Below are positions 1 to 9,210 of a stretch of 57,592 bases of DNA, piece after piece. Source of the DNA: an uncultured Eubacterium sp. (GTDB taxonomy: Bacteria; Bacillota; Clostridia; Lachnospirales; Lachnospiraceae). Both the position numbers and the translations under genes were made by a program. Each line of letters begins with the position of its first letter. Within the stretch, counting starts at the first letter, position 1. The notes below the pieces were generated by a model. It worked only from the letters and a program-made list of their open reading frames with translations, did not search any database and was not told the DNA's origin. The stretch covers positions 1 through 57,592 of the forward strand of contig CAJUTM010000021.1 of NCBI GenBank assembly GCA_910589595.1, written 5' to 3'.

Positions 1-51
1 TTTGAGAAAAAAGTCAGTAAAATAAGGGATTCTAACTTTAATCAGCAGACA

Positions 52-888
52 CTAATTATTAATCGTAGGCAGTTGCTCTGCATAAGCAAAGTACTCTCTT
101 AATATATTAGTTTGCGGATAGCATTCATAAAACATACGCGCGCCGACGACGTCTTCGATTTCATTTAAGAAAATATCGCCGGCTTCATTTACTAAAAAAT
201 CAATACCGGCCATGCCAAAGGAAAAGACTGTACAGACAGCTTGTACATAGCCGCACAGTTTTTTATCTATCTGGCATGGTCTGACCTGTCCGCCCAGAGA
301 AAAATTGGATTTGAAGCCTTTGGTTGCGGTGCGCTCTACTGCTCCGATAATTCGATTGCCAATCACATAGACTCGAATATCTTTTCCCTCGCCGGAGATA
401 AATGGCTGAACAATAAAATCGGAGGTTCCGATTCCTTTTTCCAGCCGCTCATAAGAAGTGGAAGTCAAAAAAACCTGCCTGCCGCCATGTCCGTCCACGG
501 ATTTGATGACGGAATCTTTATTTTGAAGAAGCAGTTCGCGCGACAATTGCTCCCTTTTATATCGTTTCGTCCGAATAACCGGAACGACCGTATTTTCCTG
601 TATATACTGTATGGTCTTTCCCTTATCGTTACAGATTTCCGATACAAAAGCAGGATTTAGTACACAGATTCCGTTTTCTTCCAGCCTCCTTGACAATAAT
701 GGCCGAATTGTCCGCATAAAACAAATATCCGGCCGCTCCCCGCTCATGAGGAAACTTTCCACCTCTGTGTCCATCAAGAGTTTTAACCGCATGCCGAACT
801 CTTTAGCCAGTTGGTAATGCATATCAATATAGTCCGCATTTTTAGCCGCACGCACGGTATCATAAATCAGCCAGACATTAATTTTCAC
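52..888 (-). CDS. RimK-type ATP-grasp ligase (second of a tandem pair)
   Basis: This protein of about 278 residues has the ATP-grasp fold of the RimK/glutathione synthetase superfamily, which joins a carboxylate to an amine through an acyl-phosphate. Visible marks are the flexible ATP-binding loop (KSVDGHGGRQVF, about residues 127-138), a central strand with GKDIRVYVIGNRI, and the C-terminal acidic metal-binding stretch FLNEIEDVVGARM (about residues 237-249). The substrate cannot be told from the sequence. I chose the GTG at 888 because GAGGGG sits seven bases upstream; a longer frame from an ATG at 918 has no ribosome binding site. The start overlaps the end of the upstream ATP-grasp gene by 11 bases, so the two are probably translationally coupled and may act as a pair. 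Confidence 0.85.
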   Translation of the reverse strand: MKINVWLIYDTVRAAKNADYIDMHYQLAKEFGMRLKLLMDTEVESFLMSGERPDICFMRTIRPLLSRRLEENGICVLNPAFVSEICNDKGKTIQYIQENTVVPVIRTKRYKREQLSRELLLQNKDSVIKSVDGHGGRQVFLTSTSYERLEKGIGTSDFIVQPFISGEGKDIRVYVIGNRIIGAVERTATKGFKSNFSLGGQVRPCQIDKKLCGYVQAVCTVFSFGMAGIDFLVNEAGDIFLNEIEDVVGARMFYECYPQTNILREYFAYAEQLPTINN

Positions 889-1765
889 GCCAATCCCCTC
901 TCTTTTCAGCAATATCACGGCGGAGAAAGCGGAGGATTTCCCTTGCGGTATTCACTCCGGTGCAGGAAAGCAGATTTTTGAAATGTGCGTTGGAATTTAC
1001 CTCACATACAAGAGGCCCCTGTGGAGTGAACAGTAAATCCACTCCGGCAAAATCCGCCCCTACTGCCTTTGCCGCCCGCAGGGCCAGAGCTTTTTCTTCT
1101 GCTGACGGAGCGTAAGGCTCCATCTTCCCTCCGGCCGTTATATTGGCTCTGAAATCGCTGTCCGAATACCGCCTTATAGCAGCAATAACCTTATTTCCCA
1201 CTACCTGCAGCCGCACATCACGCCCGCGGCTGTAGCGGATATATTCCTGAAATAGCAATTTTGTCGTCTTGCAGTTTGTGACGACAGAAATCAATTCCTC
1301 GTGATTTTCAACAAGATAAACCTGCTCCCCAAAAGAACCGAACGCTTCTTTTACAATAAGCGGAAAAGAAAGTTTTTCTTCCACTTCGGTTAAAAAGGAA
1401 AGCGAACGAAAGCCAATGCCGTCATAGGTCATCGGGGCAATAATCGTACGTGGAGACGGTATGCCTGCTTTCAGCAGGGCAATATGCGTCTCCCGTTTAT
1501 CATCACAGACGGCAATGGCAGAACTCGAATTGTACAGACGCATACCCTGTGACTCCAGCGTTTTTGCCAGAAGAATATCTTTATCCCAGAAAAGAACAAA
1601 GTCTGGTTTTTCCGTCCACTGATATTGCGTATCAACAAGCAGTTTTTCATTGCTTTTTAAAAGCAATGTTATCTCTTCTTCGACGGCTGCCTGCAAAAAT
1701 AGGTCTGTTAATTCATCAAATTTATCACTATGTAAGAAACCATTGACAATTAACCAGCCTGTCAT
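878..1765 (-). CDS. RimK-type ATP-grasp ligase (first of a tandem pair)
   Basis: A 295-residue ATP-grasp protein of the RimK family, of the usual length. It carries the ATP lid motif VKEAFGSFGEQVYLV (about residues 138-152), the QEYI and GRDVRLQVVG strands, and the Mg2+ ligand motif CEVNSNAHF near residue 251. Family members attach amino acids to peptides or proteins; the target here is unknown. Its ATG overlaps the stop of ftsK by four bases (ATGA), and its own end overlaps the next ATP-grasp gene, so the three are one operon. The two ligases are clearly different in sequence, which argues against a recent duplication. Confidence 0.87.
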   Translation of the reverse strand: MTGWLIVNGFLHSDKFDELTDLFLQAAVEEEITLLLKSNEKLLVDTQYQWTEKPDFVLFWDKDILLAKTLESQGMRLYNSSSAIAVCDDKRETHIALLKAGIPSPRTIIAPMTYDGIGFRSLSFLTEVEEKLSFPLIVKEAFGSFGEQVYLVENHEELISVVTNCKTTKLLFQEYIRYSRGRDVRLQVVGNKVIAAIRRYSDSDFRANITAGGKMEPYAPSAEEKALALRAAKAVGADFAGVDLLFTPQGPLVCEVNSNAHFKNLLSCTGVNTAREILRFLRRDIAEKRGDWREN

Positions 1766-4266
1766 CCGCCATTTTCCTCCAAATAGTTCTCGAATTGTTC
1801 CTTGCTCATTAAAATCTGCCGTGCCTTTGTTCCCTCTTCCGGCCCGACAACACCCGCGTCTGCCAATTGGTCCATAATACGCGCCGCACGGTTAAAACCG
1901 ATACGGAACATTCTCTGCAGCAATCCAATAGACGCCTTTTCTTTGTCAATGATAAACCGGCCTGCTTCGGCAAAAAGCGCATCCTGATTAGAGGCAGAAT
2001 CGCCGGCGGAAATCCCCTCATTTTTTGCTCCCGGCACCGGAGCGGTTTCGATATGTTTCGTCACTTCTTCATTATAGACAGGGCCGTTACTTCTTTTCTT
2101 CAAAAAGTTTACAACTCCGTCACGCTCCTCGTCGGATACAAAAGCTCCCTGTACGCGAATCGGTTTTGGCAGGTTCTGTGGGGCAAACAACATATCGCCG
2201 TTGCCAAGAAGTTTCTCTGCTCCCGCGGAATCAATAATGGTTCGGGAATCGACGGCCGATGAGACCGACAAGGCGATTCGCGATGGAATGTTGGCTTTAA
2301 TGAGTCCGGTAATGACATTTACCGACGGACGCTGGGTTGCCAATACTAAATGAATGCCCGCGGCACGCGCCAACTGTGCCAGACGGCATACCGAATCTTC
2401 TACCTCTCCCGGTGCAACCATCATCAAATCGGCAAACTCGTCTACAATAATAACGATTTGCGGCATCTTCTGATATTCGGGGTCCTGCTTGTCTGTCAGC
2501 TTGTCCATTTTTGCATTATAAGATTTTATATCCCTGACTCCGGCATCGGCAAATTTCTGGTACCGTCCGGTCATTTCCGCCACCGCCCAGCTAAGTGCGG
2601 CAGACGCCTTTTTCGGGTCTTTGACAACTGGTATCATCAGGTGGGGAATATCTTCATAAGCAGTCAGCTCCACCATTTTCGGGTCCACCATAATCAATTT
2701 AACTTCATTGGGGTTGGCCTTATAAAGGATACTCATAATCAATGTATTAATCAATACCGATTTACCCGAGCCGGTCGCTCCTGCAATGAGAAGATGAGGC
2801 ATTTTGGCAATATCGGTGACAATTGTCTTGCCGCTGATATCTTTTCCTACTGCAAACGTCACTTTTGATTTGGCTTTGACAAATTCACTGCTTTCCATTA
2901 ACTCGCGCAATGTAATCGTCTGACGTTTCGGATTCGGCACTTCAATACCAACGGCCGCCTTTCCGGGTATCGGCGCCTCAATACGAATATCGGAAGCGGC
3001 CAGACTCAGTTTGATATCGTCGCTAAGTCCCGTAATCTTACTTACTTTTACTCCCTGTTCGGGGATGAGTTCATAGCGGGTCACGCTCGGCCCAAGACTG
3101 ATATCTCCCATGCGGATACGAACTCCGAAACTTTCCAGTGTCTCCTTCAGCTTTGCCGCTGTGGCACGAAGTTCATCGTTATTGATTCCCGATTTATTTC
3201 CTTTCGGTGAACTGAGGAGATTGAGCGGTGGAAATTCATACGGGAGTTCCGTCACGGAAGCCTGCTCCAGCTCCAGCTTCGCCTGTACCTGCGCAATTTC
3301 TTTTTCTTCCTCTTTGGCAGCGGCTTCTGTCTGTGTTTTCTGCTCTTGTTCTTCTTTTTTTCCAAATTTGTTTGTCAACTCTTCCTCATACAGTGTGGAT
3401 GGCTTTGAAACCGGCGTATCCGTACTGCGAATAATATGAATATCTGCCATATCCGACTTTTGTTTTTCTTCCTTTGAGGCTTCGGGTACAACTGGCTGTT
3501 CGGGTACAATTTCTTCCATATTCCCCGCGCGTTTGTTTCTCTTCTTTTTCGGAGTCTTTTTTTCTTTCTCTTCCTTTTTCTTTCCGGTATCAAATTTATA
3601 CGTCTGCATCTGGCGTTCGCCAATATCTTCTGCTTCTTCATACGCCACATATTCTTCCCTGTCGTCCCTTTCACGGTACAGTTGCTGCAACGAAGAGAAG
3701 AACAACTTTTTGGTGATTAACATAAAGAATAGTATAAAAAGCGCCAAAATAACAATCATGGAACCGGCTCGTCCAAGCGCTTTTGTCAAATAAAACGAAA
3801 GAAGTCCACCGAAAAAACCGCCTCCGCCATGAGAGGACGAACTAATCGTATAAATATCCCAGACTGTGGAAACCGTATCATTGACTACCCACTGAAACAG
3901 GGCGCAAAGACACCAAAATAAGCCTGCGCTGTACAAAATTTTGTGCCGCAGGCGTTTATTATCCGTATTCGCAATATAGAGTCCCGCTGAGACAATAAGA
4001 TAGATGGGGAACAGATAGGCCAATGCCCCCATGAGTCCAAACAGTACCGAAGATAATCCCCGGCCAAAGATTCCGCACATCTGAAAAAGGCTCAGCAAAG
4101 ATAAAATGGAAAAAACAAGCAATACCAGAAAAGTAATCTCTCTTGTCAGAGGATTACTTGTTTTTTTTGCCTTAACCCCTTTTTTTACCGGAGTCTTACG
4201 TTTTGCCGATGTATTTTTTCCGGAAGAACCGCTGCGTTTCTTTCCCTGCGTTTTTTTCGCCGCCAT
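1762..4266 (-). CDS. ftsK: FtsK/SpoIIIE family DNA translocase
   Basis: An 834-residue double-stranded DNA pump that clears chromosomal DNA from the septum at division or sporulation. From the N terminus there are a Lys-rich cytoplasmic start, four membrane segments (about residues 45-190), a long charged Lys/Glu/Gln linker, the motor domain with Walker A GATGSGKS (about residue 496) and Walker B IIVDEFADLMM (about residue 609), and a C-terminal winged-helix gamma domain (about residues 765-830) that reads DNA polarity. I placed the start at ATG 4266 because GGAG lies six bases upstream; an earlier in-frame ATG at 4332 lacks one. A promoter is visible at 4361-4389. The tepA neighbour is also found beside spoIIIE in Bacillus, which supports the SpoIIIE assignment. 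Confidence 0.95.
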   Translation of the reverse strand: MAAKKTQGKKRSGSSGKNTSAKRKTPVKKGVKAKKTSNPLTREITFLVLLVFSILSLLSLFQMCGIFGRGLSSVLFGLMGALAYLFPIYLIVSAGLYIANTDNKRLRHKILYSAGLFWCLCALFQWVVNDTVSTVWDIYTISSSSHGGGGFFGGLLSFYLTKALGRAGSMIVILALFILFFMLITKKLFFSSLQQLYRERDDREEYVAYEEAEDIGERQMQTYKFDTGKKKEEKEKKTPKKKRNKRAGNMEEIVPEQPVVPEASKEEKQKSDMADIHIIRSTDTPVSKPSTLYEEELTNKFGKKEEQEQKTQTEAAAKEEEKEIAQVQAKLELEQASVTELPYEFPPLNLLSSPKGNKSGINNDELRATAAKLKETLESFGVRIRMGDISLGPSVTRYELIPEQGVKVSKITGLSDDIKLSLAASDIRIEAPIPGKAAVGIEVPNPKRQTITLRELMESSEFVKAKSKVTFAVGKDISGKTIVTDIAKMPHLLIAGATGSGKSVLINTLIMSILYKANPNEVKLIMVDPKMVELTAYEDIPHLMIPVVKDPKKASAALSWAVAEMTGRYQKFADAGVRDIKSYNAKMDKLTDKQDPEYQKMPQIVIIVDEFADLMMVAPGEVEDSVCRLAQLARAAGIHLVLATQRPSVNVITGLIKANIPSRIALSVSSAVDSRTIIDSAGAEKLLGNGDMLFAPQNLPKPIRVQGAFVSDEERDGVVNFLKKRSNGPVYNEEVTKHIETAPVPGAKNEGISAGDSASNQDALFAEAGRFIIDKEKASIGLLQRMFRIGFNRAARIMDQLADAGVVGPEEGTKARQILMSKEQFENYLEENGG

Positions 4267-4360
4267 ACTAATCTCCATTCCCTGACAAATGCCCCGGCCG
4301 GTCTGCAATCTGACCTTTGACCACGGCATCATAGTTTTGATGATATTACATACAACGGAT

Positions 4361-4389
4361 ATTATACTACGAAATAAAAATCAAAGCAA
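4361..4389 (-). promoter_or_regulatory. Sigma-A promoter of the ftsK/ATP-grasp operon
   Basis: On the minus strand a -35 TTGCTT (4384-4389) is followed after exactly 17 bases by a consensus -10 TATAAT (4361-4366). Transcription would start near 4354, giving a leader of roughly 90 bases before the chosen ftsK start. Confidence 0.7.
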
Positions 4390-4432
4390 GCGGTTTTTTC
4401 GAACAAACGTTTTAAATTGAGCGACCTTTTTC

Positions 4433-5068
4433 CTATTCGGAAGTCTTTATTAATTCCTTTACTTTGTCCAAAGCACAGCAAATGCCGCCTACTTCGCAAA
4501 TCAATCCCTTTTTCACCGCTTCCTCTCCTACAAGTACCGTTCCTAAATCACGGGAAAGCATACTGGTGTTCATCATCATCTGTTCCAACTGCTCCTTTGA
4601 CGCTTTACTGTGGCAGGCAATAAAACTGATAATGCGGTCCTGAATCTGCTGAAACTGATTAAATGTCTGTCTCGTTCCCAATACCATGCCGGTCATTCGT
4701 ACCGGATGAATAATCATGGTCGCCGACGGAACGATAAAAGAATAATCGGTGGCAACGGCAAGCGGTACTCCGATAGAATGGCTGTCTCCGATAATAAGGG
4801 ATACGGTGGGCTTACTTAAACTGGCAATCATCTCCGCCAGAGCCAGACCACACGACACATCTCCCCCTACCGTGTTCATCAAAAAGAGAATCCCTTTAAT
4901 CTCCTCTTTTTGCTCACTGGCCGCTAAAATCGGCAATAAATGTTCGTATTTTGTTGCCTTGGCGTTTTGGGCAAGACAATCGTGCCCCTCAATCTCGCCG
5001 ATAATGGAAATAATCTGCAATCCGTTTTCCTGTATCAGCCCATATTCTTTAATCTCTTCTTTTTCCAT
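4433..5068 (-). CDS. tepA: ClpP-like serine protease, TepA/YmfB type
   Basis: A 211-residue member of the ClpP/crotonase superfamily resembling Bacillus TepA (YmfB), a cytoplasmic ClpP-like protein linked to protein export. The likely catalytic serine is Ser98 in GDSHSIG and the likely histidine is His121 in MIIHPVRM, in the usual order and spacing for ClpP. The C-terminal third has the amphipathic helices of the ClpP handle. I chose ATG 5068, with GAGG seven bases upstream; the ATG four codons earlier has no binding site. The position just upstream of ftsK/spoIIIE is conserved in other Firmicutes. No ClpX/ClpA ATPase partner gene is near. Confidence 0.85.
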   Translation of the reverse strand: MEKEEIKEYGLIQENGLQIISIIGEIEGHDCLAQNAKATKYEHLLPILAASEQKEEIKGILFLMNTVGGDVSCGLALAEMIASLSKPTVSLIIGDSHSIGVPLAVATDYSFIVPSATMIIHPVRMTGMVLGTRQTFNQFQQIQDRIISFIACHSKASKEQLEQMMMNTSMLSRDLGTVLVGEEAVKKGLICEVGGICCALDKVKELIKTSE

Positions 5069-5146
5069 ACGAATCCTCATTTCTGAACATCAAATTGCAC
5101 AATGCTATTCATGTGCTACTTAAAGTATGGAAAAAAACGGTGCTTT

Positions 5147-5914
5147 TTATTCATAATCAAAGCCCTTACGGCGGTCTTTACGAACAGGAAAGACTTCGGC
5201 ATAGCGACGTCTGGCGTCCCATTTTAACTCCACATAACGATTCAGCTCTCCCGTTTCAGCGATAAGTTCCCTTCCTTTTGGGGTATACGCCACGGAACTT
5301 TTCGGATAGCAGATACCGTTTCCCGTTCCGGTACGATTGATGCCGACAACATAGGACTGCATTTCGATTGCCCTTGCCCGCAACAGGGCATACCACTGAT
5401 GAATACGACTTTTCGGCCAGTTGGCAATCAGAAATATAACGTCTCTGTCCGGCAATTTCTGAAAACTTTCCGGAAAACGCAAATCATAACAGACAAATCC
5501 GGCGCAGTTCCACTGTTCTAACATGGTAAAGCAGCCAAATTCATTGCCTCCCTCATAAAAATCTGCCTCGCCTCCGTGCGTAAAAGGATGTAGTTTCAGA
5601 TAATCCATCCGAAGAGAACCATTCGCATCGATGAGGGCAAAATGATTACGGCCTTTCTTATCCGGCATGGATACATAACCAAAACCGATGGCAATCCTTT
5701 TTTCTTCTGCCAGTTCCGTAAAAAAATGGAGCGTTTCCTGCTCCTTGTCTGCTATCTTGGGTACATCATTCGAAAAACCGGTGAGCGTCATCTCCGGAAA
5801 CAAAATGAGGTCGGCGCCATACATGGCAGCTTCCTTAACCATCGCGGCACAGAGACTCTTATTTTTCTCCTTATCTTCCCATGCGATATCCATATCTGTC
5901 ATTGCAACTTTCAT
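5147..5914 (-). CDS. Carbon-nitrogen hydrolase (nitrilase superfamily)
   Basis: A 255-residue amidase of the nitrilase superfamily. The catalytic triad is visible: Glu41 (LFPEMTLTGF), Lys107 (YLKLHPF) and Cys142 (FVCYDLRFPE). The nucleophile context CYDLRFPE resembles omega-amidase/YafV-type enzymes that remove ammonia from alpha-keto acid amides such as 2-oxoglutaramate, but a different amide is possible. Length is normal for the family. The start codon follows the upstream nuclease fragment by one base, and its GAGGAA binding site lies inside that gene, so translation is probably coupled. A role in repair of glutamine transamination by-products would fit the glutamine-rich context, but this is inference. 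Confidence 0.88.
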   Translation of the reverse strand: MKVAMTDMDIAWEDKEKNKSLCAAMVKEAAMYGADLILFPEMTLTGFSNDVPKIADKEQETLHFFTELAEEKRIAIGFGYVSMPDKKGRNHFALIDANGSLRMDYLKLHPFTHGGEADFYEGGNEFGCFTMLEQWNCAGFVCYDLRFPESFQKLPDRDVIFLIANWPKSRIHQWYALLRARAIEMQSYVVGINRTGTGNGICYPKSSVAYTPKGRELIAETGELNRYVELKWDARRRYAEVFPVRKDRRKGFDYE

Positions 5915-5915
5915 T

Positions 5916-6320
5916 CTATTCCTCGCTTTTCGGCATGTTAATAAATTCTTGTAACTTTTCTCTCAATATTTTCTTATCAGGCAACCGCAACTTGTATTCA
6001 GAGACAAGCATTGGAGACATACTCCTGCTCATTGCATATTCAACTACTTCATCATTCTTTGATGCACATAAAATCAATCCCACACTTGGATTCTCATGCT
6101 CTTTCTTTATCTGCCTGTCCAGTGCCTCCAAATAAAAATCCATTTTTGAAACATATTCCGGTTTAAACTTTCCAATCTTTAACTCAAAAGCTACCAGACA
6201 CTGTAAGCCACGATGGAAGAACAATAAATCAATTGAATAATCTTCCCCACCAACCTGCACTTTATATTCTTCATCAATAAAGGTGAAATCCTTTCCTAGT
6301 TCCAAAATAAAATCCCGCAT
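5916..6320 (-). CDS. DUF1016/YhcG PD-(D/E)XK nuclease, C-terminal half (split gene)
   Basis: These 134 residues are the nuclease half of a DUF1016 (YhcG-type) protein. The PD-(D/E)XK signature is intact: Asp31 in YSIDLLFF and Glu46/Lys48 in FELKIG. The family protein is normally one chain of about 330-350 residues. Here the frame continues directly from the upstream half across a single TAG (6324-6326), one Lys codon, and then this ATG, all in the same reading frame. No ribosome binding site precedes the ATG, so independent translation would need reinitiation. It is either a nonsense-mutated gene or expressed by readthrough. Confidence 0.75.
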   Translation of the reverse strand: MRDFILELGKDFTFIDEEYKVQVGGEDYSIDLLFFHRGLQCLVAFELKIGKFKPEYVSKMDFYLEALDRQIKKEHENPSVGLILCASKNDEVVEYAMSRSMSPMLVSEYKLRLPDKKILREKLQEFINMPKSEE

Positions 6321-6323
6321 TTT

Positions 6324-6902
6324 CTAAATCAATGCTTTTCTAAAATCATTTTCTTTATATGGACTGGATAAGTCCAAAAACTCAATAATGTAGGAATCAA
6401 AAAACGGATTACGTTTTATTTTTTTCATTGCTTCCGGTAATGCTTTTCCCTGAGATAAGACGTAGCGCTCATAATAACCACTGTCCAATTGTCTCTCCAA
6501 TTCACGCTTACTATAATTCTCCTGTATACATAATTTTAAATAAAATTCTTTTTCTTCAATACTTTTTGTTCCTGATAAAATAAGCAAATTGTTTGTCCAA
6601 CTGATTTGTGTCACCAATGGTGACACTTTTTCATAGTTCGCATAAGTTTCATAAAATTGTCTCATACGATATAATCCACGCCGGTTAAATCCTTTAATTC
6701 CCGGAAATGCATCCTGTATATACCTGGCAAGTTCATCAACATACGCATCTCCATAGGACATTGTCTTTGCCTCTTCACTAATAAAACGCCCCACAGACCA
6801 ATACATATTGATTATTTCTTCATTTACTTTTCGATAGGCACTATTTTTTGCATTGTCTATAATCGCAATCACTTTTTCAAAGGTCTTCTCAATTTCATCC
6901 AT
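6324..6902 (-). CDS. DUF1016/YhcG N-terminal domain (split gene)
   Basis: This 192-residue frame matches the N-terminal helical domain of DUF1016/YhcG proteins, with landmarks such as YWSVGRFI, GFNRRGLYRMRQFY, QISWTNNL and FLDL near the end. Normal family members continue into the nuclease domain; here a TAG at 6324-6326 stops the frame exactly where they read through. The protein family is scattered by horizontal transfer and often sits near restriction or toxin genes; here it is alone between pnp and a nitrilase gene. Upstream is an AGGTG-like binding site. Function in this strain is doubtful unless the stop is suppressed. Confidence 0.75.
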   Translation of the reverse strand: MDEIEKTFEKVIAIIDNAKNSAYRKVNEEIINMYWSVGRFISEEAKTMSYGDAYVDELARYIQDAFPGIKGFNRRGLYRMRQFYETYANYEKVSPLVTQISWTNNLLILSGTKSIEEKEFYLKLCIQENYSKRELERQLDSGYYERYVLSQGKALPEAMKKIKRNPFFDSYIIEFLDLSSPYKENDFRKALI

Positions 6903-6960
6903 ATTATGTTCACCTCGAATCGTTTCCAGTTAATGCATGATTACAATTCCATTGTCCCAA

Positions 6961-6992
6961 AAAGCCCTATAGCAACGAAGCTATAGGGCTTT
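6961..6992 (-). terminator. Rho-independent terminator of pnp
   Basis: A perfect 13-bp stem (AAAGCCCTATAGC with its complement) closes a six-base loop, four bases after the pnp stop codon. On the minus strand the 3' arm runs into TTTTTGGG. It also has a T-rich flank on the plus strand, but no plus-strand gene precedes it. Confidence 0.9.
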
Positions 6993-6996
6993 GATT

Positions 6997-9093
6997 TTAT
7001 TTCTCTTCCGGAACATCCTTTATACTGAAACTGATACGTCCCATCTTATCTTTACCGAGACAGACTACCTTTACATGGTCGCCCAGCGTAAGCTCGTCCT
7101 CTACATGATTAATGCGGCGTTTCGCAATATTAGAGATATGAACCATACCCTCTTTCCCCGGAGCAAATTCAATGAAAGCGCCGAAATCTTTAATACTGAT
7201 TACCTCGCCCTCCAATATCTGTCCTTTCTCGAAGTCGGTAACAATAATCTGTATCAGGCGGAGTGCCTCGTCCATAGCAGCCTTATCCGTACCGCATACG
7301 GAAACCGCGCCATCATCCGTTATGTCAATCTTGACGCCGGTGCGGTCGATTAATTCATTAATCGTCTTTCCTCTCTGCCCGACAACTTCACCGATTTTTG
7401 CAGGGTCAATCATAATTTGCTTAATCTTTGGTGCATAAACACTCACTTCTTTGCGAGGAGCGTCAATTGCCTTGAGCATAACTTCATCTAAAATGTACAG
7501 TCTGGCTTCTTTCGTGCGGTAAATCGCCTGTTCTACGATTTCTCTTGTCAGACCGTGAATTTTTATATCCATCTGGATGGCGGTAATACCTTTATGAGTA
7601 CCTGCCACCTTAAAGTCCATGTCTCCGAAAAAGTCTTCAAGACCTTGTATATCGGTAAGAATCAAATAATCATCATCCGCCTCTCCAGTTACCAAGCCAA
7701 CAGAGATTCCAGCTACAGGAGCCTTGATTGGCACACCGGCAGCCATCAGCGATAATGTGGATGCACAAATACTTCCCTGAGAAGTAGAACCATTCGACTC
7801 CAAAATTTCCGATACGGTACGAATCGTATATGGAAATTCTTCTTCATCCGGAATAACCGGAAGCAGAGCTCTCTCTGCCAGAGCGCCATGTCCCACTTCG
7901 CGTCTTCCCGGTCCTCGGGATGGTCTCGTCTCGCCCACCGACCATGATGGGAAGTTATAGTGATGAATGTAGCGTTTACTTGTTTTATTTTCATCCAACC
8001 CATCCAGTTTCTGTTTTTCGGAAAGAGGCGCTAATGTCGTAATGTTCAAAACCTGCGTCTGCCCGCGGGAGAACAAACCGGAACCGTGTACCGTAGGAAG
8101 CACATCAATCTCTGCATGAAGCGGACGGATTTGTTTGACCTCACGACCGTCCGGACGCTTCTGGTCTTTCAAAATCATTTTGCGTACCGTAACTTTTTGG
8201 AATTTGTACACGGCCTCACCGAGGAACGGAAGCCAGTCCTCATGCTCTTCTGCATAGCGCTCTTCCAACTGCTCCGTAATCTTGCGGATATTTTCTTCAC
8301 GCACCTGCTTTACATCTGTAAATACTGCTTCTTCCATAGCGGCCGGAGTGATGAATGCCACCATGTCGTCCCACAATTCCTGCGGTATTTCAAAATGCTC
8401 ATATTCATGCTTCTCTTTCCCACATTCGGCAACAATTTTATCAAAAAATTCAATAATCTGTCCGTTTATTTCATGGGCTCCGTAGATTGCCTGTATCATC
8501 GTATCTTCGTCTACTTCATTGGCGCCTGCTTCTATCATAATAACCTTATCCCGTGTAGAGGCAACCGTCAACGCAAGGTCAGATTCTTCACGCTGGGCGC
8601 TCGTAGGATTGTAAACAAGTTCGCCGTTTACAAGACCAACCTGCGTAGCCGCCGTCGGGCCGTCAAATGGGATATCCGAGATACATGTTGCCAGCGCCGA
8701 ACCAAGCATTGCCACAAGTTCTGGAGAACAATCTTGGTCAACATCCATAACAACATTTTCAAGTGTTACGTCATTGCGGTAATCTTTTGGGAATAATGGG
8801 CGCATTGGACGGTCAATGACACGACAGGTAAGAATAGAATTGTCACTTGGCTTCCCTTCGCGTCTCGTGAAACCACCCGGAATACGTCCTACCGAATACA
8901 TCTTTTCATGGTATTCTACACTGAGAGGGAAAAAGTCAATGCCCTCTCTCGGTTTTTCAGATGCCGTCGCTGTTGATAAAACAACCGTATTGCCATATTT
9001 CATAAATGCGGCGCCATTTGCCTGAGCTGCCACACGTCCAATATCAACCGATAATGTACGTCCCGCTAACTCCATTGTAAATGTTTTATACAT
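6997..9093 (-). CDS. pnp: Polyribonucleotide nucleotidyltransferase (PNPase)
   Basis: A 698-residue phosphorolytic 3'-5' exoribonuclease that trims and degrades mRNA. Two RNase PH domains are separated by an all-helical linker; the first begins at the N terminus and the second near residue 310 with the conserved GRGQTQVL and GPGRREVGHGALAERAL motifs. A KH domain (IGEVVGQRGKTINEL, about residue 560) and a C-terminal S1 domain (KDFGAFIEFAPGKEGMVHIS, about residue 630) follow. Length is typical. The start at 9093 has GAGG seven bases upstream; an ATG four codons earlier has no binding site. It follows rpsO with a Nudix gene between, a variant of the common rpsO-pnp order, and has its own promoter, a structured leader and a terminator. 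Confidence 0.97.
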   Translation of the reverse strand: MYKTFTMELAGRTLSVDIGRVAAQANGAAFMKYGNTVVLSTATASEKPREGIDFFPLSVEYHEKMYSVGRIPGGFTRREGKPSDNSILTCRVIDRPMRPLFPKDYRNDVTLENVVMDVDQDCSPELVAMLGSALATCISDIPFDGPTAATQVGLVNGELVYNPTSAQREESDLALTVASTRDKVIMIEAGANEVDEDTMIQAIYGAHEINGQIIEFFDKIVAECGKEKHEYEHFEIPQELWDDMVAFITPAAMEEAVFTDVKQVREENIRKITEQLEERYAEEHEDWLPFLGEAVYKFQKVTVRKMILKDQKRPDGREVKQIRPLHAEIDVLPTVHGSGLFSRGQTQVLNITTLAPLSEKQKLDGLDENKTSKRYIHHYNFPSWSVGETRPSRGPGRREVGHGALAERALLPVIPDEEEFPYTIRTVSEILESNGSTSQGSICASTLSLMAAGVPIKAPVAGISVGLVTGEADDDYLILTDIQGLEDFFGDMDFKVAGTHKGITAIQMDIKIHGLTREIVEQAIYRTKEARLYILDEVMLKAIDAPRKEVSVYAPKIKQIMIDPAKIGEVVGQRGKTINELIDRTGVKIDITDDGAVSVCGTDKAAMDEALRLIQIIVTDFEKGQILEGEVISIKDFGAFIEFAPGKEGMVHISNIAKRRINHVEDELTLGDHVKVVCLGKDKMGRISFSIKDVPEEK

Positions 9094-9168
9094 AATAATC
9101 CTCATTTCTGCGCTGTCATCTTTACATCTTCCGGCCTTGCGTCAGGCAGCGCACAGACACAAAGCAGT

Positions 9169-9191
9169 GTGTGAAACGATATCATTCACAC
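9169..9191 (-). promoter_or_regulatory. Second hairpin in the pnp leader
   Basis: A 7-bp perfect stem (GTGTGAA with TTCACAC) and nine-base loop in the roughly 195-nt pnp leader, downstream of the longer stem at 9211-9276. There is no U tract on the minus strand, so it is not a terminator. Confidence 0.45.
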
Positions 9192-9210
9192 CGGTTTTTC
9201 CTTTTTCTGT

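Noticed and set aside
8086..8796. Plus-strand open frame opposite pnp (236 codons)
   Set aside because: It is a shadow of pnp with unusual amino-acid composition and no start signals.
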